Shown: in pieces, positions 1 through 13,500 of the stretch
How positions within the stretch are numbered: position 1 is the first letter of the stretch
Layout: each line of letters begins with the position of its first letter
Source: Trichoplax sp. H2
Lineage: Eukaryota > Placozoa > Uniplacotomia > Trichoplacea
Assembly: GCA_003344405.1 (NCBI GenBank)
Contig: NOWV01000042.1
Span: 124,001 to 188,000, forward strand
Direction of reading: 5' to 3'
DNA length: 64,000 nucleotides
Notes under the pieces: generated by a model
Seen by the model: only the letters and a program-made list of their open reading frames with translations
The model's database searches: none
Told to the model about the DNA's origin: nothing
Program-made: the position numbers and the translations under genes

Positions 1-279
1 TTTTAATTTATATGAGAAAGTAGTACCACAGAACAATTGACCCGTACGACTATATTGCTTGTGCTACATCATCTTAGACTAGCAAAGGATATAATAATTA
101 ACCTAATCTGTTTTTACTCACCCAATAAATGCAAATACAGGCAGTATATTTCGTATATTAATAATTATATTGTCATCGCTCTGTAATTATACGAGTTGTC
201 ATGAAAAGAGATGATTTATTAATGAAATACTTATGAAGAAGCAACTCAGGTTACATTCCATCTGTCTATTTCATTACAG
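1..279. other. AT-rich non-coding left edge
   Basis: No convincing coding exon, RNA gene or repeat is visible. A pyrimidine tract ending in CAG at 271-279 could be the splice acceptor of the possible terminal exon that follows. Confidence 0.4.
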
Positions 280-440
280 TTAATATGCATCTCGATGGCT
301 CATTGAGGAGTCTAGAACAGATGTCTGAGATGTTTAACTATGAATTAGTTTACTACAGTACCAAGCAATGGACTCTACTCAGTCATCAACGAGATGAAGT
401 CCGCAACTACAGCCGCGCTACTGCGTCCTCTGTCGCATGA
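280..440 (+). CDS. possible 3'-terminal exon of an unknown gene (partial)
   Basis: After an acceptor-like TCATTACAG the frame stays open for 52 codons to TGA at 438-440, and the last part is noticeably richer in G+C than its surroundings. The peptide starts NMHLDGSLRSLEQ and ends RNYSRATASSVA; I do not recognise a family. It would be the last exon of a gene that begins left of the window on the plus strand. Opposite-strand frames are also partly open here, and a small minus-strand exon-like segment (about 557-596, between a TTTAG acceptor and a GTATGA donor) lies nearby, so the strand is uncertain. Confidence 0.3.
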
Positions 441-900
441 GTAGCTGCTTTTTAAGATTTCAGTTTACACTATACAATTAACTTGATTGTATGCTGTACT
501 GTGTTAGTTTAAGCCCTAGCTGTACGGTAACACGACGAGCTTCAAACCGAAGGAAAATATCATACCTGCAAAAGCCCTTTCTGGCATCCCCTTATGCCTG
601 CCGTGCTAAATAAAATGAATGAAATTACTGCTGCAGTAAAATGTACAACAGTAAATTACGTCTGCAAATTGTGCTGTTAATTTTCAGCAGCTGCACATGA
701 AGAGTTGGAATAATGAATTAAATTATATATCGCACAACAACGATCAATAAGGACTGCACGTTCATACTGTATACCACTATTGATCAACGCATTATTGAAT
801 GCATTACGTAGTTCAGCAGCTTTGCATTATTTAGCAATCTACGAAATTGAAAAGTTAAACCTGGAATCTCCGTCAGCGAAGGGAAGAATCATTCAGTACA

Positions 901-952
901 CAGTAGGTACTGTACAGTACAGTAGACTGTAAGTGTACAGTACATTGTACGG
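901..952. repeat. GTAC/TACTGTAC palindrome cluster 1
   Basis: Overlapping copies of the self-complementary words GTACTGTAC, GTACAGTAC and TGTACA fill about 50 bp upstream of UBR4. The same words recur at 1126-1155, 1309-1346, 28936-28967, 58284-58455 and 59761-59798. Confidence 0.7.
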
Positions 953-1125
953 TTGTCGTAAGAAAATGACAGATGGAAGGGAAAGGTATTGTCTATCTAA
1001 TTGTCAAACAAGTCTGGCTACAGTACTGCGCTTGACTACTGAGTGAGACGGTATACAATACAGTGTATTCAAAATGATCAGGTTTGAAGCTTTTTCTTTT
1101 ACAATGCAAAGTCTTCTAGCTCGTC

Positions 1126-1155
1126 AGTACTGTACTGTACACTGTACACTGTATA
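1126..1155. repeat. GTAC/TACTGTAC palindrome cluster 2
   Basis: A run of AGTACTGTACTGTACACTGTAC-type sequence, about 360 bp upstream of the UBR4 start. Same motif family as cluster 1. Confidence 0.7.
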
Positions 1156-1308
1156 GTTATGGGGCTACAGAAGAATTGGTACAGTGTAGTGCTGAGTCAG
1201 GTAGAAACTACCATAGAGCCTGATAGAGAGGTAAGAAACATCGCCGATGGTGTCAAGAAAGGAAAGTAGTCACGTCACGTCCCGGTCCCCGACTGAGCTG
1301 TATGCACT

Positions 1309-1346
1309 ACAGTACTGTACTGTACTGTACTGTACACTGTGTACTA
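1309..1346. repeat. GTAC/TACTGTAC palindrome cluster 3
   Basis: Near-perfect tandem of the 5-mer TGTAC (ACTGTACTGTACTGTAC), about 170 bp upstream of the UBR4 ATG. A further single copy lies at about 1387-1397. Confidence 0.75.
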
Positions 1347-1512
1347 GACTATGACTGTAGTCTACATACTGTAAATCTGGATTATAGTACTGTACTATGT
1401 CATCGTGATGACTAATGACCTATAGCACTGTATATAGTTCTAGCTACCGTACCGCAGCGTTAAATTAAAAGTTAGCGGCTGCGAAAGCCAGACATAATCA
1501 GACCAATGAAAG

Positions 1513-4500
1513 ATGTCTTCCTCTGGGGAAGCTGAATTATCATGGTCGCGATGTGTTGATTCCTTCGTAAATTCGATTGAAGATCCTTCCATCAAGTCCG
1601 AAGATATTATTGTTGCAACACTAAATGCAAGGTTAGGAAATGCTACTAACAGTCATGAAAGTTGTTATACATTCATAGTATTCGAGCGAGAAAAAATGAA
1701 TACTTGGCGTACTTCTTGCACCGCAATTTTCATAGCACATTTCACATTTTATATTTATTATTATTCTATCCCTCTTGCATTTTTCTATCAACTACAGTGG
1801 GACATTATTATGGGAGCATGACGTTGCAAATAAAGATTTCTTTGCCAATTTCGCTGTACTAGCATCCTATATTTTGTCGAGACGTCTTGATGCAGGTACA
1901 ATCACAATAATATTCTCCCAACATTGTTAGCCAAACTTACAGTACTGTATATTGAAATGAGATACTTACTACATAGCAAGACTAGCGCAGTATAGACATA
2001 CATCACCGTATCAGACAGAATACTACCGGCAATATGACATTTCCATCTCTTTCTATATGTACGCGTATTAGGTAAACCTGTCAATGGCGATTTCATCCTA
2101 TCATGCCGAAAGTTGATCAAGTACTCTATTGAGTTTTTAAAATGTACCGAAAAGTATTCGTTGATTAGAAGTGTAAGTTCAATATTTGTCACCTTGATAC
2201 AATGTTAATTTTATTTTTTGCCTCCAGTCAAGATGTGCTGTAGTCTATCAATGTAGGCCTCAATTTATTCTGTAATCTGATTTCTGAAGTTTGCCTCATT
2301 TTTGGATTGAGCTACGATATTTTTGGGGAATATTGCGTTATCAAATAGACTTAGAAATATATTTTTAAATGCTACATTTCGTATGAATTAACTGTAAAAT
2401 TTCCATCGTATTTCTCAGTATCGTGTAATTGAAATAATCAACGCATTATGCTATGGAGCGGAAACACCAGACAAAGACGATATTATGGGCATCTTATATG
2501 CAAAGTATACCATTAAAGACTCTAAATACCCTGATGATTCATACTTACGCCAGGATACTACTTATAAAGCTCCAATAGCGGCAACTGCTGATCGGGATCT
2601 AGCTTTGCAGCAGTTCTTAACTACTGCTATGGAAGCGAATGCACAACAATACAGTTGCTTACATCAAAATATGATTCATGGCTTTGTTGACACAACCTTC
2701 CATATCCCTTCATTTGATCGACAGCCAAAGAAGGGAAATATCGCATTTTTTTGTCAGTGTGGTGGCCCAGAATTATTATGGTCTTACTGTAAGAGTTTAA
2801 GCATTTTTAATACGGTATTATCTAAGCTGCATAAAGGGACTGGGACCAATATCAACGTCGGCGACCCACTGTTGCTGTCCAATGCTGATGATGAACTTGT
2901 TGAATTGGTATCCAATAGGTACGTCCATTTGAAAGAATACAATAGAGTAGTAAGCGCTTAGACTAAATGATGGAACAAATGCTTCTGAGTGTGTTGCATA
3001 ACTGTTGTACTTATAATTATTAATGTCAATTATATAATAATTGACACAAATGTTTACGTTCCTTCTTTTACAGGCTTAATGATATTGAAGATCAATTAAG
3101 TATTTTATCAAAGTGCATATCATTGATAACCGTTCACGCACTTGAAGATAATGTTATCTCTGATATCGCTTTACTACCACTACTGTGCATCAAGTGCGCT
3201 CTGTTATTCATTGCATCAACAGCAAAGCAATCAACGTTGTCTCAAGATAACTTACAAAATGACCCTCTGAGCATAGTAAAGAATGCGGTAAGTTAAAAAT
3301 TTTCGTAACTACAAAATTTATAACCATGTTATTTCTTCGCTTACATACAGTATGCTATCTACGTTATTGTAACTCACAATAATATTGCTGTTCACAGCTA
3401 GTAATTGCCGATACTATTTGTGAAGCATTAGAGAGACAATGTGGCGAAAAGGTATGCACATTGTACAAGATAGCGGTTTTCGAATACAACAATTACCGAC
3501 TAGTTCGTTTAAGTTAAATGATAGTATTTACTCGAAGGTTATTAGTTAACTTTGGAATAATTTTGATGTCATCTCACAGATATCATCCAATTTATATACT
3601 GCTATTGGAGTGCAAACTATTAATGGGTTACAAATGAGCTTACAACTTGATAAAGATAGAAAAAATTTTAGCGGGTATGTCCTTCGCTGATTATTGCTAA
3701 TTGTACTAAGTTTGTGTCCCAGTCGTTCGTAATAAATTATATTGTACTTCATCTTCCATTACATTATCAGGATTAGCCAGCTAGCCTTATTGATAGGCCC
3801 ATGGGCAATCTCCGTACTCTCAAGAGTGATACAACGAAATCGTCATGAGGTTTGTTAGTCTTACTTTAAATATTTAGGACAAATAGATTACTCAGTTACT
3901 CCTCAGGAAATAAAGCAATCAATACCTTCTATATCAGACATTTCAGGATTCAGACAGTGTAGATAACTTGGACTTGCTGAAGCCACATTTTGCAGATCAC
4001 CAAATAAGCTTTATTTTATCATCTGTTCCAATTTTTGATAATCTACTCAGTCTCATATATGATACATTTTCAAATGTAAGTATATTACTGGTCTATCTCA
4101 TTTATACTGACTTCTAAACTTTCGAATACACCTTATTAGTAACGTTTATTGTAATGTGTTATAATTTATGCTTAATTTCATTACTTGTCTTATTTCATAT
4201 TATCGAAAATAGTGTACATCTGTGGCTAAAAAATCTCTATCCTCAAGCAGTGGATCAAAAAGCTCATTAGAAGGCGGAGTATCTAAAGTTCCTATTAGTG
4301 GATTTGAAGACCATGAAAGCAGTAGTTCTGATGATGGTAATCACAAATGATTAGTAATGTATTGTTGCTGTAGTATTTTATTTTACGTAAAATAGAATAA
4401 TCCTAGATACGTTCTACAAATTTTAAAAATTTTACAGCATGTTGACTACATCGACTTCAAATCACTATCAGTAGTTAGCAGCTATAGTTTCAATGGCAAT

Positions 4501-7500
4501 AATATTGATTTACTTTCTGTTAACGACGATAAGAAGAATCCAGCTCCCTCCTTGGAAACTTATTCGAATCTAACGCGGCAAATAATGCAAACAGCAAAGC
4601 ATCAAATCAACCAGAAACTCCTTCTCCATCTACAGTAGTACAAGACCATGATTCTAGCAGTTCTTCAAGTGCGACAAGTGAAGAATTTATGTTATCAAAG
4701 GTTTCTACTCACTTTACAATATCAATTATAGTAAAAATCGATAATGTTAATTAGAGTTTGGGTAATTATAGTCTACATACACGTATAGTGCTTTAACCGT
4801 TGCAGTTAAATTACTATAATTATAAATATTTCTATACTTTTATAGAGCCTGTACCTTTGTTCCAGTGCATTACAATTCTTGACAATTGTCTTGGAAAGTA
4901 TGAGCAACAATGTAATTACTGCTTACCAGTAAGTTTTAATATTGGTAATCATTGCTACATTTAATCATACATTACGTATTAAATCGTTAAAATTTAGATT
5001 TGATCTTAAAGCGTCTTTTAAAGGGATGATATAAATGATTTTCGTAAACGGAGTATATTATTGAATCTACTGTATTCCTTCCTATAGGAATTTGGTTTCT
5101 CATGTTAATGTTATCACTGCCTGTGATATAATTAAGGAACTAGATAAAGGAGTTGGAAAATTATTCAAAGGTAAAATTTAGTACTATTGTCTCTATAGCT
5201 ATGTGCATAAGTTAATTTTAGCGGAGGCTGTCTTTAACTGTGAATTTTTGTGTATTAGTGTCCAAAGGTGGTGAAGCTTTAGATTCTGAAGTACCAGAAT
5301 TTACATACTTTTCGAAGTATTTAAGTCGATTCCTTCATACGTTAATTGGGAAAAATGTACTGTCATTAGAACTTCAGGTAAAGTTATATGATTCCATTCA
5401 TGTAAAGATGTTGGCTATAATAATTATGTCAATAAAGATTGATGATTTAAACCTTACCTTATACAATGCACTAACTTTGTAACAAATTTATAAAATACTT
5501 TAATCATATACTGTAGTATGGGATGTTGTCACAATTATGTATTCATCCTATGAAGACCCAGCCGTGGCCGCTTACGATACATTCTAGAAGCTTAGCCATT
5601 CTTGCTCACATCTGCCTGTGCCAACAACGCAGTCATGAAGATAGTGATACATCAATCGCTGTAGAACTTTGGGAAAAGTAAAGCTTTTATCTTGAATTTT
5701 AAGCTTATTTCATCTTTTTTAAACTGTTGCATTGACATATCATTGTTTGTCTAAAATCAATCCACGTTACAGTGTACTATCCACGTTATTTGAGAAAGCT
5801 ATTTCTTCTACCGAAGAGAAATTGTATGAAGACGGTACGCCTTTAAGTTTATGTAATCGAAATTAAATTTATATTTTAACCTTTTGATATTTGTTTATAT
5901 TTCAGATGTTAATGTGGAACTTGCGCAATTGCTAGTGCTGTTGTTTCATAATTTAACCAGTCAAAAAAGAAGAGCTATCTTTGAAAAAGCACTTGATTAT
6001 ATCCTGAAGATTGCAAATGAGAATTGGTAATTGATCTTGAAATTTTTACCTGCTAATGGCTTAAGTAGTATTTATCCCGATTCAACTTGAGAATTGATTG
6101 TCATCAGAATGCAATTAAACAAAGACAGTGTCTTTACTAGTTGTAGCGACACTGGTCGTAGCTGTTGTTAATTTTGATTCTTATTTCATTATCTTTCTAC
6201 TAGGACTATTCTTCTTGAAAAAAATCCGTTGTATTTCTCTCGTTTGTTGCTATTTTTGGATTATTTTCTGCACCAATATTCGTCATGTTCTGATGAGTTG
6301 CAGATGCAGGTAATTTGTAGCAAGTAGTCTTAATCTTAGTTTCAGAATTTGTCGTGGCAATTACTGAAGTAATAGGATTTACTTCTCTGTAGGTTCAAGC
6401 CAATGTGTTTTCGTCTGTACTATCATTAAATGAATATGGAGTCAACCGGAAGTTAATAAAAGGAAAGAGTCCACACGAAAAGAAGTATTACTCCATCTAT
6501 GGGTATGAGGAAGAATGTTACATTAACTCTATCATATCAGCTGTTAATCCATCAGGAACTGCTAAACTGCCAGTATTAAAAGGTACCGACTTTACCTAGT
6601 AAGACTATTTGTTTTTTGGCATATTTAATTATTTATATTATTACTTTTGTTGTATTCACATAGCTCATTTAGCACCCAGATTCTACAGTTTGTACTGTAT
6701 GTCGAAACAGCAATGTCCAGATGCAGACGTTAGTAATCTTTCCATTCAGCTTTGAATTATATACTGTGCTTGTATTTGATGGTAACATATAGACGATCGC
6801 GTTGGTAATAAGTTTCTGAAGATATTTTCAATATCTTGTAGGCTATGCAAATTCTTCAACAGCGAAAGCATATAGCGCTATTCTATGATCATTTATATGA
6901 AACCTTTATCAAATTACTATCAGTTGGAGAAACTTTTGAAAACACTTTTACGGATTTATGTCATCCAACACCTTTGGTATGGTCTATAGTACCTAAGATT
7001 TTGGTGATCATTCACCTCTTGTTATACGGTTTACATGTAGTTCTCAATAGCGTAAGCTGAGCTAAGCTTAACTGTCTCCAATATCATTACTAGGATGCTT
7101 CTTCTGTTCGCCATTGTGTTCATACTGTGTGGCGTATTCTTGGATGTCTCCCGCCATCTTTGGCATACCTGAAAGAAATTTCATGTTCTAATGAAGACTT
7201 CCCTGTAAGATTTTTTCCGTCCTATAATACTCTTTAAAATGTTTTTACAACTGTGTTATTTCTAACTTCAATAGAATAAATTGCGGAGTTCGTCAATATT
7301 ACACTGGCTGAGAATAATAAACACGTTGAATAATGACTTCGTACAGGTTCGAGTTTAATTATCATTAATGATCATTGTTACTATGGCTAAACATACCGTG
7401 TGGTTTATTTCATAAACTTTATAGAGGTCTTTAGATTTACAAGGGTATACATCAGATGCTAGCAGTCTCAAAGATCAACTTAATAGTGTACAAAATAATT

Positions 7501-10500
7501 GGAAAGACCGTTTTAACAATGCTCACAGACACATCAAACTGGTATATCTTAGATAGTTTAAATTTATTGATCTTTTTTGATTGCTAGCGCCTTCGTGATA
7601 TAAAAATTAAAGGAAAAATTTGATCACTTCCAAAACTGAATAATATTAAAAATCTATAGATACTTGGAGCGTTGAAAGATGACTATATCCCTACGAGTAG
7701 AATGACTGCTTGCCTTGTTGGGTTACTGATGGAGTGTCTGAATTGCCAAAAATCAATGGAAAATTTAGTTAGTTAATATTTAAGATTTTTATTTCCTAAT
7801 TTTAACCTTGTGGTATTAATAAATCGATAACTTTTGCGTTACCTTACAAGATATCTCCTGAAAAATCAGTAGTAATTTTCGATATTTTGGAAACCACTTC
7901 CTCTTTGCTATCCGTTACCAAGAGATACGCCAGGTATTAATTATCGGAAAGGCTACTTTTCTGTTAGTGAACAATACTTTAATTGTATTCGATTTATATA
8001 TTTTTTAAATTAGGGCATGTTTAGCATCATACCTCAATCAATCGTTTTATAAGACCGTCAATGATGTAATTCAAGATAGACGCTTATCGGCGTATTTCAC
8101 TACGCTTACTGCTGGAAACATTTTGATGCAAGAGAATAACGACAATCAAGATCGCTTTATACGTGATATAATCTTAAAGGGGTCTACTATAATTGAGAAA
8201 TGGAATGAAGGCGTAATTAGTGGCCCCGCGCCAAGCTGGGTAACGCATTAGATTATTGCTTTCAACAATATTAAAAAATTTCTGATTGTTAATACCGATT
8301 GTAAATATCTTCATTCAAGTTCAAAGATTGTCCTGAACGATTTGAATCTGAACTAGCCGTAATGCTGAGTAAAAATGATATTTATTCTGTGCTGATTTCT
8401 CACCTGGGAGCTATGTCGAGTATGTCCTTAATAGTATCTCTGGTTTATGTAGGCAAGAAGTGATCGGTCATTGAAGTTCTTATTATTTCCTTTACTAGAT
8501 AATGTTCCTTTCGATAGGAGCGAGTGCTTGAAGCATGTATTGGCTGAAATTGTGTTTTATAATACGTTTATTTGCAAGTATGATTGATGAAGTATATTTT
8601 TTACTTTAAAGATTTATCATGTGATAACGACTATATTCTTGAATTGCGTATTCTTTATGCTAATGATGCAAGGTACACAGTCCTTTTAATTTCATGCAAA
8701 TATCTTTTGTATTTCGGAATAAAGCTCTTTTAGAAATGTAACTATTGTTCAAGAAATGAAAGAATCAGTTCTATCTGATCATTTTCCGTTACTATTGGAT
8801 TCCACGACATACTTTCTAAAAGCGGAGGTAATAATTCCATCTCTCAATAATTTTTTGTGACTATTTAAGTATTTTCTGCTACATAACTGATAATATTCAT
8901 TTTAGGTTACTGAATTGTTAGAAACTTTCGTTGGATCCTCCAATAGCGATGAGTTCAAAAGACATGTCACTTATTATAGTCTATCCGGTTCATATTGGCT
9001 GCTTATGGAATACGCCAAAGACGAAAGGTAGCACCACGATGGTAGTTCAATAATCTCAATTATAAATAATTTTTAAATACTGCATGCTTTGTATTCGATT
9101 ATAGCAAAATTAGTGAGGATATGGCCTTGCAAAGTTTAAAGTTTGTTGGTTCGTTATGTGATAGCGATGATGGTAGAAACGCTCTTCAAAGATTCTTTGT
9201 TACAGGTACATTGCTACAAATATTTATATGATTGCTAGCTAAATTAAGCGCTAGCGGTTGATTTTCTAATCTATGCTGTATCTTCCCCTCAGATGAAACT
9301 GAGATTATCCAACTATTATTTATGATCAGACGAAATCATGTCTCCATTACTCTTAGTTGCGAAGTTTTACGATTCTTTATTAAGTTACTCAAAACAGGTT
9401 TGGATAGTTGTAAATGGGCTTTTTTTAATGCAATATGTAATATTACTGCCCTTTTATTTACAGCAAAAGAACTTCCTAGCGATAATCCATTCTATGCAAT
9501 TTGCTCTTCAATCGCTAAATTTGATAAGGTACCTTCCAGTAAATACATTTAGTTTTAACAAAAATTAATTCGATAATCGATTAATATTATTAATTGATTC
9601 CCATTTTTTTCAGTTTCCAAAGGAAGATATTCAGGATTGGTTTATGAAAATGTTAACCATCTCGCTAAAGGTACCTAATGATAGAAATATTTAAAGGAGA
9701 TTTTCGAACATAGAATAACTAACTTTTGCGTTTTTTTGAAAATATACGTACACAGAATGATAGTGATGCTAATGATTCGTTAAATTTGGAACACGATCAG
9801 CACTTTGAAAACTTCATTTCTGTTATAACGACTGAGAATTGGTATTTTTTTTTACATTGCTCTAAAGTTACATCTTTAATAATTTTTAAAGCGCCTACAT
9901 AATTTTTGTATTTAATTTTTTTTTATAGTTGGCCCGTAGAATGGGAAAATGCTTTTTCTACCTTAGTTTCTTTGGGCGATGACATTCTGTCATACAACTA
10001 CAAAAGTGTTAAGTTATTTATGGCAATATGTCGTTTATATGCTTCAGCCGCAATAGATAGTTGTGGTCATTTAACTTTGGTGAAATTTGCAATGTTGTGG
10101 CTGAAATACCTGTAAGCTGATACTCTAGATACTCTATTTTTAAATTTCAAGCAAAGTTATTTATATCTATTTATGTTCTTATATCATTAGTTTTACAAAA
10201 ATAGAAAACACAATTTCTACTGACACTGATATTGACAATACCGTACATGCAAACGATCTGGTAAGAAACATTAATTAAATTCCAGCTTTATTGCTAGGAA
10301 TTCTTTAAAAATGTTTTTCCCTAGATGAATATTATGGATGCAGCTCCTCCGTTATGCAACTATCTTACGGATATTCTATTGGCTTTAAATCGTACCCACA
10401 CGGAAAAGTAAATCATTTTTCAATGGTTCTGACAAATCTTGTTAGTTCATTGTAAATATACTAAAATTTTTTATTTATTCGCAAAACTTAAAGCCGTGTA

Positions 10501-13500
10501 ACCAGGAGTACATTTCGTTCCAACGACAATGGAATTACTCAGGTTAGTACTAAAAGTAACTAAGAATGATTGTCAAATTTTCTCAACCAATTTAACTATC
10601 TTGCATTCATTGCAGGAGCTTTACGAGAATGATTATAAAGAGCTCAATACATGCGATGAATCAGATGAGGACGATTCGGTATCTAAAAATTCTCTGTCAT
10701 TGCGTTGTCATTGTGCTCTTTGATACAATTCTATTACATTGCTTAAAGTGATGAGCAACGTGTAATTGCCAATTAATTTAAAACATCTCTAGGATGAAGA
10801 AGCATTATGCAACCGGTTATGCACCTATACAATGACACAAAAGGAATTTATGAATCAACATTGGTAAAGTGATTAATTAAATTCTTTATTATGAGAAAAC
10901 ATCCATATTAGGTTGTTAATGCTCTCTGCGTATTCCAGGTACTACTGTTATACCTGTAAAATGGTTGACAACACTGGAGTTTGTTCTACGTGCGTCAGAG
11001 TATGTCATAAAGATCATGAAATTTCCTACGCAAAGTATAGCTCGTTCTTTTGTGACTGTGGGGCTAAAGAAGACGGAAGTTGTCGTGTAAGTAACTCGTC
11101 GCCGCCTTTAATCTTTAAGTTTCTTGAATTATTTTCTAGTTTACATGAAAAATTCGCTACTTTTAGGCTCTTATTAAACGAACTCCTGAAGGTGAGGTCG
11201 ATCAGCCCGGTTCGCCTTTTCTTCCATCAGATAGCGAAGATATTGATCATGAAGAATTATTTGGCATTAAGTCAAGCGTTGAAAATGGCAAAGGACAATT
11301 AGCAGCCGCGCATCAAGGCGTGACTTCAGGTGTTATTTCTAACTCCACTGCAGGCTTATTAGAATGTTCCAATGACGCTGGAGATAAAGAGCCAAAGTAT
11401 ATTCATATCCTATCACAGCAAATTCAGGTACTGATTTATCATGTGAAAGCAGTACTAAAAATGTCCTTTATTTTTATTGTTTTACTTATTCACTGTCAAA
11501 CTTACCACGAGTCTCTTGTTTTGATTGCTTCATAATAACTTCATATGCTCACTATATATTGCCATCAGGATTATAAGGATAGGCTAACCGAACTATTGGT
11601 CAGTTTCATTGTAAAAATTACACAACTAAGATTTCTTCTCTACGGAATAATTATATGTTCATTGATGATATCTACTTATTGTCCTTATTAGGGATCGTCA
11701 ACTCTAATATCTACGATGTTAGAAGTACTAAAATCAATGTTGTCGTCTTACAAACAAGAACGAGAGCTCAGTGCAGCATGTAGGCGAGCAATTCAAGCAG
11801 CTCGTTATTTATCTGATCTGCATCAATTGAGGATGAATGTAGAAACTTCCGATCAGATTATGGTTAGCAATGCATAACTATGTAGTTTAACCTAGCATGA
11901 GTTCGGTTTTATTGGAAGTAATATCGTTTCATAACCTGCTGTGTAGATTCCAACTTTGGGATCACAAGAAGGAGCCTTCGATAATGTCCGATTATCCTAT
12001 TCCGGCGATCAAGGCCAAACCATACGTCAATTAATTAACTCACATGCACTACACCGTGTGTCATTGTGTTGCCTAATGTCACTGCATAGCAAGCGCCAGT
12101 ATCTGGCGATAAGCCACGATAAAGGAAGGGTAAGTTCTGGTACTAGTACTGTCAATACTTGCATTTACAGACGGTATTAATTGTTATTTATCCATATTCG
12201 TACATTCGTAAGTACTGATTTGAAAATTTTGCGTTCTTGAAGTTAACTATTTTGCAGCTATCATCGCTATTGAAACAGCCTGATTCCAACAAAAGAAGAT
12301 TAACATTAACGGTATGATACATTTTATTTACTAGAATCTTATACTTTACTGCGCACATCTAATCGTAAGGTACTGATCTTCAGCATTATCTTTTAATTTC
12401 ATTAACATTATAGAGTTTAGCATCGGTCAACCTTCCTTTCACAGTTATTTCTATTTGGAGCAATATTTGTAATGATGACTACGTAGCCGTGTGCGGATTA
12501 AAGGTTACATATTTTTAGTTGCTAGATTAATTTGTTGATTATAACGTAACGTCTATTTTACTTGTTGGACAGGATTGTCACGTCCTTACTCTAAGTAGCT
12601 CTGGAAGTGTGACAGATCATTTGGTTTTGCATCCCTCTGTCAGTTCGACAAATTATATTATTAAGGTAAATTACTACTGTGATAATCCCGGCCTAATTCA
12701 TATCAAAATGTTGCTTTATACTGCTGAAGCTGTATTTTTTCATTATGACATGGGATTACAATTATTTCTATTTAGGCTATATGGCTACCAGGATCGCAAA
12801 CAGAGTTGGCAATTATAACTACGGATTTTATCAAAGTAAGTTCAGTTGATTAGTAACATTTTGGTATATATTAAGTTACTAGCTTTTTACTCTGATATGA
12901 ATCTTTCGCTTTTAAATCAATTAGATTTATGATCTTGCTGTGGATGCTATCAGTCCGTGCTTCTATTTCCTATTACCTGGCGGAAAAATACGCGATGTCA
13001 GCTTTATTTGCAAAGGAAAAGTAGGACATCAAATGGAAATATACGAATTAATAAAATTTTCTTAATCTCTGATTTCTACCCACGGTATTATGATTGACTT
13101 TCTGAATTAATTATTTATATAATTTCAGAAACGCTCTATGATACTTATGTCATCGAATGGGTGTCTATACTCACAACCTATGAACGATCTAAGTAATGCT
13201 GCTAACGGGCCATTTTATCTTACCAACACAATAGCAATAAATGACGCGATATCACACAATTTGGAGGTTGTCACATTATGCTAGATCAATTGTTAGTGAT
13301 AGTAAGTTATTTCGCATTGATAACATCAATATATATTTTCAGATTGTAAATGGTCAAATTGGAGGTGGTGGTGTCTCTGTATACTACTCGCACTTACTGC
13401 AATTACTATTTTTCAGTATAACGCAAGGTAAGTTAGTTGTTTAGCTTTTGTATGTAGTCTCAATAACTATAAGTTACATATAAATGATTGCCTTATGCGC

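Larger units (their letters stand above)
441..1512. other. upstream region of UBR4 with GTAC-palindrome clusters
   Basis: No gene is supported. The interval holds three clusters of overlapping TACTGTAC/GTACAGTAC palindromes, listed separately. At about 1268-1277 there is TCACGTCACG, a CRE-half-site/E-box-like sequence that could belong to the UBR4 promoter. The UBR4 start codon is at 1513. Confidence 0.5.
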
